Assembly: GCA_017473775.1 (NCBI GenBank)
Contig: JAFUJH010000048.1
Location: 1-39,514 of the forward strand
DNA: 39,514 bases
From: Ruminococcus sp.
GTDB taxonomy: Bacteria > Bacillota > Clostridia > Oscillospirales > Acutalibacteraceae
Direction of reading: 5' to 3'
In this document: positions 31,550 to 37,011 of the stretch, piece by piece
How the letters are laid out: every line of letters starts with the position of its first letter
Numbering within the stretch: position 1 is the first letter of the stretch
Notes under the pieces: generated by a model
The model's database searches: none
The model's input: only the letters and a program-made list of their open reading frames with translations
What the model was told of the DNA's origin: nothing
Position numbers and translations under genes: made by a program

Positions 31550-32776
31550 ATGGCAGGAATGTTCCCGACAAACAAAGAAATCAGTGTTTTCGGCAAGAAA
31601 ATAAAATTTCCCGGAGTGACGGACAAGGGAGAATATACCAACGGCAATTTTGAGAACCCAGACGAGCCGCCGAGTTACATTGATGCGGACACGCAGAACC
31701 TTATCCTTCATAACCTCAACAATCTGATTGCTCAGCTCAGCGGAAAGGAAGCAAACAACACCGACAGAAATCAGCTGGCAGCATTGTTCACGGTGGAGGC
31801 GACGGCCTTGCGTGGCGTTCAGCGTGATGCCGGTGGCAGGGCAAAGGTCGCTTCCCCTGTAGAAGACGATGACATCGCCCGGAAAAAAGAAGTCGATGAT
31901 GTCGGTTATGAGCTTGGGCTTCACATTGCTGACACTTCCAATCCCCACGAGGTGACGAAAGCACAGGTCGGTCTCGGCAATGTCGACAACACGGCGGACA
32001 AAGACAAGGCGGTAAAATCGGCGGGCACATGCACGGGCAACGCGGAAACGGCAAGCAAATGGCAGACAGCTCGTAAGCTGAATGGCCTTTTCATACAGGG
32101 AGACTCAGACAGGACGAATTATGCGGTTTGCCCTACAGCCGCAGGAACTCAGGCAAAGACTTGTGATTGTGCAGGTTTTGCCCTGGTAACGGGAGCAGAA
32201 ATCACAGTCAAATTCTCCACGACAAACACACAGAATGCTCCAACGCTTAATGTGAACGGCACCGGGGCAAAAGCAATTTATTACCGTGGAGCCGCGATTC
32301 CCGCCGCTTATCTTGCCGCCAACAGAACCTACACATTCCGATACAATGGTTCGCAGTACGAGCTTGTCGGTGATATTGATACAAGCACGACATATTCTGT
32401 AGCAACAAGCTCCGCAGCCGGACTGATGAGTGCAACGGACAAAAAACGGCTTGATGGAAATTATGTGACCGCGTCAAATTTTGGAAGCTCGTCTGGTTAT
32501 ATAAAATATTCGAACGGCTTGGTTATACAGTGGATTAGAGTTAAAGCGACATCTGGAAACTTTAATATTCCACTTGTATTTCCTACCCCTTATACATCTC
32601 GAACATCTTATGTTGTCGTTACAGCAGAAGGTATTCAAGATTGTGAAACGAGAACTACTGCAGATGATGCCAGTGGCTATGACTATAGCGTTGCTATAGA
32701 CCAAAAATATGCAGACAGAATAGTTGTCTCAGTCGAACGTGATCGTATGGTTTTTATCGTTACTATGGGATATTAG
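31550..32776 (+). CDS. S: Tail fibre protein, Mu S-like
   Basis: A 408-residue fibre protein expected to bind the host receptor. The N-terminal 110 residues attach to the baseplate; HEVTKAQVGLGNVDNTADKDK (about 132-152, in part) is a phage fibre repeat; a beta-rich shaft follows; SAAGLMSATDKKRLDG (about 287-302) is a common hinge; and the last ~90 residues (from NGLVIQWIRV) are the receptor-binding tip. An alternative tip lies tail-to-tail on the other strand, overlapping by 4 bp. Base use in the last 300 bp is more AT-rich than the shaft, fitting an exchangeable tip. Confidence 0.85.
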   Translation: MAGMFPTNKEISVFGKKIKFPGVTDKGEYTNGNFENPDEPPSYIDADTQNLILHNLNNLIAQLSGKEANNTDRNQLAALFTVEATALRGVQRDAGGRAKVASPVEDDDIARKKEVDDVGYELGLHIADTSNPHEVTKAQVGLGNVDNTADKDKAVKSAGTCTGNAETASKWQTARKLNGLFIQGDSDRTNYAVCPTAAGTQAKTCDCAGFALVTGAEITVKFSTTNTQNAPTLNVNGTGAKAIYYRGAAIPAAYLAANRTYTFRYNGSQYELVGDIDTSTTYSVATSSAAGLMSATDKKRLDGNYVTASNFGSSSGYIKYSNGLVIQWIRVKATSGNFNIPLVFPTPYTSRTSYVVVTAEGIQDCETRTTADDASGYDYSVAIDQKYADRIVVSVERDRMVFIVTMGY

Positions 32777-33021
32777 TAACCTATAGCTATCCACCTAGCA
32801 TATAGGTCACCTTCGCCGTTTCTTCTTGTGTTGATTGTAAAAGAAGTTGCAGAAATCTCCGTAATATTTGGGTACCAATCATCACTATCCCTTGCTGAGA
32901 AATACGGAGAAAATACAACCGTAGGTGGCTTAGTAAACAGTAGTCCTGTAACTTTAATTACTCTGTCGTTACCAGAACTTTCTGTATCTTTACCAACTCC
33001 CCACTGTATTAATAATCCGTT
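32513..33021. repeat. Imperfect inverted match bounding the fibre tip cassettes
   Basis: The 21-bp stretch at 32513-32533 (encoding NGLVIQW) matches the reverse complement of 33001-33021 (encoding NGLLIQW) at 17 positions. It marks the boundary where the two tip sequences begin. It may be a crossover site, or simply conserved coding sequence; it is not the long perfect repeat expected for a freshly used invertible segment. Confidence 0.35.
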
Positions 33022-33072
33022 CACCCAAAAAAAACATATTTCTGCAAAAATGATTGCGGAGGTAATACACAT
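32773..33072 (-). CDS. Silent alternative tail-fibre tip cassette
   Basis: Read on the minus strand, about 83 residues from NGLLIQWGVGKD to RWIAIGY form a fibre receptor-binding tip of the same type and size as the end of the S protein (NGLVIQWIRV ... IVTMGY). There is no ribosome site before the ATG at 33072 and a stop lies just upstream, so it is not a free-standing gene but a spare 3' end. It converges on S with overlapping stop codons. Residues encoded before NGLLIQW overlap the invertase leader and are probably not functional protein. Confidence 0.75.
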   Translation of the reverse strand: MCITSAIIFAEICFFWVNGLLIQWGVGKDTESSGNDRVIKVTGLLFTKPPTVVFSPYFSARDSDDWYPNITEISATSFTINTRRNGEGDLYARWIAIGY

Positions 33073-33757
33073 GAACTACGGATATATTCGTGTCAGTACG
33101 GACGGACAGACAGTTGAGAATCAGAAACTAGCGATACGCAATTTTTGCCGATACAGGCGACTTCGACATGTGCAATGGGTAGCAGAAACAATTAGCGGTA
33201 CGAAAAAACCCGAAAAACGAAAACTTGGTTCTTTGCTCTCGACAGTACAAGAGGGAGACACAATCATTGTGACAGAGCTTTCCAGACTAGGACGCTCCCT
33301 GATGATGATTCTTGATGTTTTGCAGGAGCTGTTGGAGAAAAAAGTCAGCGTCATCGCAATCAAAGAGGGGTATGAGCTAGGCGACAACATTCAGAGTAAG
33401 GTTCTTGCCTTTGCTTTCGGACTGTCGGCAGAAATTGAGCGAACTTTGCTTTCAGAACGGACAAAGCAGGGCTTGGAACGCGCAAGAAAAGCAGGAAAGC
33501 AAATCGGCAGACTTCCCGGCCAAAAACCGCTGCATTATAAGCTCACCCCTCACCGTTACAAAATCCGACACTGGCTAAAGGAAGGCCGGAGCAAACTCTC
33601 AATCGCCCGCGAGCTTGGTGTAACTTGGTGCACACTCGACCGCTTCATCAAACAGCATCTTTATGACAAGCCGCCACAGCCACTTTCAGAGAAACCGAAA
33701 AAGCATGGTCATCCAACAATCTTAGAAAAGAAGTATTTTGAGAAAAATAAGGGCTAA
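33071..33757 (+). CDS. Serine-recombinase DNA invertase (Gin/Mpi-like)
   Basis: A 228-residue small serine recombinase. Catalytic Ser9 lies in YGYIRVSTD; Arg72 and Arg75 in ELSRLGRS; the E-helix region is SKVLAFAFGLSAEIERTLLSERTKQGL (about 127-153, in part); a C-terminal helix-turn-helix is at about 185-205 (SKLSIARELGVTWCTLDRF). The sequence resembles Bacteroides Mpi-type and phage Gin invertases. GGAGG at 33058-33062 fixes the start at 33071. It sits next to the inverted fibre tip, where gin sits in Mu, so the likely job is switching host range. Confidence 0.88.
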   Translation: MNYGYIRVSTDGQTVENQKLAIRNFCRYRRLRHVQWVAETISGTKKPEKRKLGSLLSTVQEGDTIIVTELSRLGRSLMMILDVLQELLEKKVSVIAIKEGYELGDNIQSKVLAFAFGLSAEIERTLLSERTKQGLERARKAGKQIGRLPGQKPLHYKLTPHRYKIRHWLKEGRSKLSIARELGVTWCTLDRFIKQHLYDKPPQPLSEKPKKHGHPTILEKKYFEKNKG

Positions 33758-33876
33758 TGCGTGTAAAAGTTGTTTTAACGACAGTTAATGCAGAAAAAAT
33801 AGTGAATACTGATATTGTTGTTCAAAACAAAGAAAGGGCAGAAACCCGCGAGCTGCAACTCACGGACAAGTGCTGA
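33757..33876 (+). CDS. Small protein of 39 residues after the invertase
   Basis: The ATG overlaps the invertase stop (TAATG). The product, MRVKVVLTTVNAEKIVNTDI followed by a charged tail ending TDKC, occupies the place of com in Mu but lacks the CxxC zinc motifs of Com. Coupling is the only support; function unknown. Confidence 0.35.
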   Translation: MRVKVVLTTVNAEKIVNTDIVVQNKERAETRELQLTDKC

Positions 33877-33991
33877 CACACTTATTGGATAACCAACTTC
33901 CACCCGATACATATAAGGATTATCGGTTGTTTTCGTCTTTAGGTTTACCCCTGATTGATAAGTTAATTTTATCACTCTGGGAGGTAATTGG
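33877..33991 (+). promoter_or_regulatory. Leader of the right-end operon with two small hairpins
   Basis: CCGATA (33904-33909) / TATCGG (33921-33926) followed by TTGTTTT could be a weak terminator or attenuator; TATAAG within its loop could serve as a -10. TGATAA (33956-33961) / TTATCA (33969-33974) lies a few bases before the GGGAGGT ribosome site of the 41-residue gene. In Mu, mom expression is controlled at both transcription and translation, so regulation here is plausible but not shown. Confidence 0.35.
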
Positions 33992-34117
33992 ATGAGTGAA
34001 TTTGAATACAAGCCGAAGTATGCGGTTATTGTAATGTGCAAGGATGAGGATGAGCAGAAAGCCATCTTCGAGAAGCTGAAGGCGATGGGGCTTACCATCA
34101 AGGTGGTGAGCGTATGA
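33992..34117 (+). CDS. Small 41-residue protein of the right-end operon
   Basis: The product runs MSEFEYKPKYAVIVMCKDED then EQKAIFEKLKAMGLTIKVVSV. It is a beta-alpha-beta mini-domain: a hydrophobic strand, an acidic turn with CKDEDEQ, an amphipathic helix with FEKLKAMG, and a last strand. I recall similar units beside or fused to phage DNA-processing proteins, but cannot confirm that here. GGGAGGT precedes the ATG, and the stop overlaps the ABC-GNAT start (ATGA), so the two are coupled. Confidence 0.65.
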   Translation: MSEFEYKPKYAVIVMCKDEDEQKAIFEKLKAMGLTIKVVSV

Positions 34118-35232
34118 AAACAATCAGCGTGGAAAAAGAATGCACGAATTATGAGACTTACAGAGCGCAGAGGGTGAAAAGCCTTTTCAACGCTGAATAC
34201 GGTCACAAATTCAGCATAAGCGTAGACACGGACATTGACGAGTTTGACTGGAAAATCGGTGTTGTCGTTGGTGCTTCGGGAACAGGAAAAACATCAATCG
34301 GAAAGACATTTTTTGACGGTCAGATTTATGACTTGAAAAACGGCTGGGCTGACGATTTGCCGATTATAGACGCAATCGCTCCCGATGGCGATTTCAATTC
34401 TGTTACTTCCGCATTGTCGGCGGTTGGTCTTGGAAGCGTTCCATCCTGGCTTCGTCCGTTTTCTGTTTTGTCGAACGGCGAGCAGTTCCGGGCAGGTCTT
34501 GCACGGCTCTTGCTTTCCGACGAAAAAGCCGTTGTTTTGGATGAGTTTACATCCGTTATTGACAGACAAGTCGCCCGGATTGCTTCAGGTGCATTTCAAA
34601 AGGCATGGAGAAGAAAGGAAGGCAGACAGGTGGTTATCTTAACGCCGCATTATGACATTCTGCCTTGGCTTGAACCTGACTGGATTATAGACACCAATGC
34701 AAAGAACTATAAAAGGGGGTGTCTTCAACGCCCTAAGTTCGAACTTGAGATTAGGCAGACCAATGGAAGTTACTGGAAATACTTTAAGTCGCATTACTAT
34801 TTAGACTTGCCGATGCCGATTGCAGCTCAGTATTTTGTGGGTCTGGTTGACGGTGAGCCGGTGGCTCATGTCGCTGTTTGTCCGTTCTTCCAAAGTGGTT
34901 ATTACAGGGCGACACGCCTTGTTGTAATGCCCGAATGGCAAGGAGCAGGAATCGGAACTAGATTCCTGAATGCGGTTTGTCAGTGGCATTTGGACGGAAA
35001 CGGACGATGTGGAAGAAAACTTCCTGTGATTTTCCACACATCTCATCCCCAGCTTGCGGCGGCTCTTCGTCGCTCTCCGCTTTGGGTTCAGAAAAGTGCA
35101 GTTCTTTATCAGAAATCCGGAACGAAATTCAGTCTTGCTCATAAGGACGGAACGAGTGGCGGACACAGCTGGTACGGCGGACATTTCAGAGCCGTGCAGG
35201 GCTTCGCCTATCTGGGGGTGCGTAATGCTTAA
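34114..35232 (+). CDS. ABC-ATPase fused to GNAT acyltransferase (COG2401-like), at the mom position
   Basis: A 372-residue fusion. The ABC ATPase half has Walker A GASGTGKT (53-60), signature LSNGE (119-123), Walker B VVLDEF (Asp143, Glu144) and an H-loop TPHYD (His179), so it looks active but has no membrane part. The GNAT half (about 210-340) has the acyl-CoA loop RLVVMPEWQGAGIGTRFL. Such fusions are known as COG2401 with unclear function. Mu Mom, encoded at this genome position, is itself a GNAT-fold enzyme that modifies adenine in DNA. A DNA-modifying role for this fusion is inference from fold and place. It overlaps both neighbours. Confidence 0.8.
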   Translation: MKTISVEKECTNYETYRAQRVKSLFNAEYGHKFSISVDTDIDEFDWKIGVVVGASGTGKTSIGKTFFDGQIYDLKNGWADDLPIIDAIAPDGDFNSVTSALSAVGLGSVPSWLRPFSVLSNGEQFRAGLARLLLSDEKAVVLDEFTSVIDRQVARIASGAFQKAWRRKEGRQVVILTPHYDILPWLEPDWIIDTNAKNYKRGCLQRPKFELEIRQTNGSYWKYFKSHYYLDLPMPIAAQYFVGLVDGEPVAHVAVCPFFQSGYYRATRLVVMPEWQGAGIGTRFLNAVCQWHLDGNGRCGRKLPVIFHTSHPQLAAALRRSPLWVQKSAVLYQKSGTKFSLAHKDGTSGGHSWYGGHFRAVQGFAYLGVRNA

Positions 35233-35857
35233 AGTGTTCATTGCAGGTCAGAAGTCTTTCGGTGCGGCAGTCTATAAGGCTGTTAAAGATGCAGGCTATA
35301 CGATAACTGGTGTTGCATGTCCTGCAGACGGCCAGTATTACGACAGACTCAAAAAAGCCGCATTTTGCGACAAGGCAAAGCCTGTCATTATCGATTCTGA
35401 CAAGTTGCGTTCATCTGATATTCCTGATGGAACGGATGTTATAATTGCGGCTCACAGTCACCATTTTATAAGCACGAAAGCCCGTGAGAAAGTGAGGTAT
35501 GCGGTCGGCTATCATCCGTCGCTTCTTCCCCGACACCGTGGGCGTGATGCAGTTAAATGGACTGTCCGATTCGGTGATACTGTAGCAGGTGGCTCAATCT
35601 ATGAGCTTGGTGAAAAGGTAGACGGTGGAGCGATTGTGCTTCAACGCTCGGTGCTTGTGAAGAAAGAATGGACTTACAAGGACTTGTGGCGTGAGGCTCT
35701 GTTTCCTCTTGGTGTGCAACTGATACTTGAAACCTTGAAAATGATAGAGGACGGTAAATATTCGGCAACGCCACAGAACGAGAGCCTTGCCACATGGGAG
35801 CCTCCCGTTGACCAAAATACAAGATTGTTTAGACCTGAATTGATGATGCTGCCATAA
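35225..35857 (+). CDS. Formyltransferase-fold protein of the right-end operon
   Basis: A 210-residue protein of the formyltransferase N-terminal fold (as in Fmt, PurN, ArnA). It has an N-terminal Rossmann strand VFIAGQKSFG, the hallmark YHPSLLPRHRG (96-106, His97), GGSIYEL and VDGGAIVLQ (Asp133). The catalytic Asn two residues before the His is Gly95 here, so chemistry may differ or formyl-folate may not be the donor. It starts inside the end of the ABC-GNAT gene (8-bp overlap), implying one pathway. No tRNA-binding C-terminal domain is present, so it is not a true Met-tRNA formyltransferase. Confidence 0.8.
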   Translation: MLKVFIAGQKSFGAAVYKAVKDAGYTITGVACPADGQYYDRLKKAAFCDKAKPVIIDSDKLRSSDIPDGTDVIIAAHSHHFISTKAREKVRYAVGYHPSLLPRHRGRDAVKWTVRFGDTVAGGSIYELGEKVDGGAIVLQRSVLVKKEWTYKDLWREALFPLGVQLILETLKMIEDGKYSATPQNESLATWEPPVDQNTRLFRPELMMLP

Positions 35858-35866
35858 AAAAAGAAA

Positions 35867-35904
35867 ACGCTATGTGCAAATGACTTACACATAGCGTGAT
35901 TTTT
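35867..35904 (+). terminator. Terminator of the right-end operon
   Basis: A perfect 10-bp stem ACGCTATGTG (35867-35876) / CACATAGCGT (35888-35897) is followed by GATTTTT. It lies 10 nt after the last phage gene. Confidence 0.85.
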
Positions 35905-35919
35905 GACTGAGTGAGTTAT

Positions 35920-35941
35920 CGCTTCAAAAAAGCGTTTTTTT
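35920..35941 (+). terminator. Second terminator-like hairpin at the phage right end
   Basis: CGCTT (35920-35924), loop CAAAA, AAGCG (35930-35934) and seven T. It ends 14 bp before the phage terminus and would insulate the host gene fragment. It overlaps an AAGCGATAA copy on the minus strand (35916-35924), a possible transposase site. Confidence 0.6.
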
Positions 35942-35955
35942 CGTTGCGTGTTACA

Positions 35956-35961
35956 GTATAG
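35956..35961. repeat. Target-site duplication, right copy (GTATAG)
   Basis: Identical to 382-387 and immediately after the terminal CA of the prophage. Joining 2-387 to 35962 onward keeps the flavodoxin frame open. Confidence 0.85.
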
Positions 35962-36109
35962 ATTGATGATGAAAATGTTTGTAAAAATGCTTTCTAACAA
36001 AAAAGATATGCGAGAAATTGACAAAGAAGCTGTAAAAATGATGAGTCATTCTTATGACATTGCCGACCAAAAGTATCTTGATCCGATTGTAGAATATTTG
36101 AAAGGGTAA
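35962..36109 (+). pseudogene. Flavodoxin-domain protein, 3' fragment
   Basis: About 48 residues in the frame continuing from 387: LMMKMFVKMLSNKKDMREID onward, ending DPIVEYLKG before TAA at 36107-36109. The helical, lysine-rich end with SYDIADQKYLDPIVEYL is the sort of C-terminus expected of this flavodoxin-like family. An ATG occurs at the start of the fragment but no good ribosome site, so it is probably not expressed on its own. Confidence 0.85.
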
Positions 36110-36260
36110 ATTGCGTTAGGCAATGGAGCGGTGCCGAAGGCAGCCACCCTGTAAAGTTTGCGACCAACGGGAGCAAATCTTTAGCAACCGTTCAGGTTGC
36201 GACAGGGGGCCGAGGGTACCGAGCCGCGGAACTGCCGACCTTGAGCGACTAACAGGAGCG
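36110..36260. other. GC-rich structured intergenic element
   Basis: About 150 bp much richer in G+C than the genes on both sides and rich in short inverted repeats, for example GCAACC (36184-36189) / GGTTGC (36195-36200) and TGCC-GAA-GGCA near 36132-36142, with GCGTT at one edge and AACGC at the other. It encodes no convincing protein, except that the last codons and stop of sfsA run into it. It looks like a dispersed genomic repeat or a structured RNA; neither can be proven from one copy. Confidence 0.5.
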
Positions 36261-37007
36261 AGAGGGAACGCCAATATAAAGATTATCTGGCTGGACTTTG
36301 CAAGGCAAAAACCACACTTCAACACCAGCTTTTTGTGCATTTTCCAAAGCGGTAGCGAATTCTGGGTGAGTTTTTGTGTTGGGCAAAACTTTTTCCACTC
36401 CTTCCATTTGAATTACAAAAGCCAAAATTGATTTGTAGCCTTTAGAAACTGCGGCGGCAAGTTCATTAAGATGTTTTACGCCACGTTCCGTTGGAGCGTC
36501 TGGGAAATATCCCACGCCCCCAACTTCCAAAGTGCAGCCCTTCACTTCCATAAGGATTTTTTCGGTTTTTCCTGTGACTTCATTAGTTTTTTCCATGTAG
36601 AAGTCGAATCTTGATTTTCCAAAAGTGTACTCTGGCTTGATTTTGTTGTAGCTCTGAGTTTGAAGCCACTCTAGCACGACCTTGTTTGGCGCTTGACTGT
36701 CGATATTAAACAAAAGAGATTTTTCCTCACCGTTTTTCATCCGCTTTCGAAAAGCCGAAGGATAATTTTCCCAGTTAGAAACTTGGTCGTAGCGTTTTTC
36801 CACAGCCACCAAATCGTACAAAGTTTTTCGATTGGGATTTTCAGATTTTTCAAGATAAACAGTGCACCCCGGAATAAGAAGTTCTCTGCATCGCCCAGTA
36901 TTTTTTACGTGAACAGTTTCCTCCGTGCCGTCAAAAAAACGAACCTGGGCAATAAAGCGATTTGGCCGAGAAAGAAAGGTTGCGGTGGTGATGTGGTGGT
37001 AGTGCAT
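36249..37007 (-). CDS. sfsA: SfsA family DNA/RNA nuclease-like protein
   Basis: A 252-residue SfsA protein, first known as sugar fermentation stimulation protein and now linked to a PD-(D/E)XK nuclease-like fold. Signatures are NTGRCRELLIPG, LLFNIDSQAPNKVVLEWL, GKSRFDFYM, ILMEVKGCTL and FPDAPTERGVKHL; Asp and Glu-x-Lys in the last blocks would form the active site. I use the ATG at 37007, 4 nt after the hsdR stop; an upstream TTG at 37043 overlaps hsdR. The C-terminal few residues (VPSRSC) are encoded by the GC-rich element, so the natural end may have been altered. Confidence 0.9.
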   Translation of the reverse strand: MHYHHITTATFLSRPNRFIAQVRFFDGTEETVHVKNTGRCRELLIPGCTVYLEKSENPNRKTLYDLVAVEKRYDQVSNWENYPSAFRKRMKNGEEKSLLFNIDSQAPNKVVLEWLQTQSYNKIKPEYTFGKSRFDFYMEKTNEVTGKTEKILMEVKGCTLEVGGVGYFPDAPTERGVKHLNELAAAVSKGYKSILAFVIQMEGVEKVLPNTKTHPEFATALENAQKAGVEVWFLPCKVQPDNLYIGVPSRSC

Positions 37008-37011
37008 GGTG

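Larger units (their letters stand above)
388..35955. mobile_element. Complete Mu-like transposable prophage
   Basis: The element has 5'-TG and CA-3' termini, a flanking duplication GTATAG, a D,D-35-E transposase with an adjacent AAA ATPase, GemA, Mor, and a full set of Mu-type head, contractile tail, baseplate, fibre, lysis and packaging genes. Length is 35.6 kb, close to Mu. No essential gene looks broken, so it may be inducible. Base composition is visibly richer in G+C than the host flavodoxin and hsdR genes on either side. Gene order departs from Mu: packaging and lysis genes (560-9676) are on the minus strand to the left of the repressor. Confidence 0.95.

Noticed and set aside
32513-33021. 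Definite gix-like inversion sites
   Set aside because: Only 17 of 21 bases match and they fall in codons conserved in fibre tips; the half-sites are not palindromic as Gin/Hin sites are.
33757-33876. A Mu Com homologue
   Set aside because: Position fits, but there is no zinc-binding CxxC pair and the only Cys is the last residue.
35225-35857. Methionyl-tRNA formyltransferase housekeeping gene
   Set aside because: It lacks the C-terminal tRNA-binding domain and the catalytic Asn and is embedded in the phage right-end operon.
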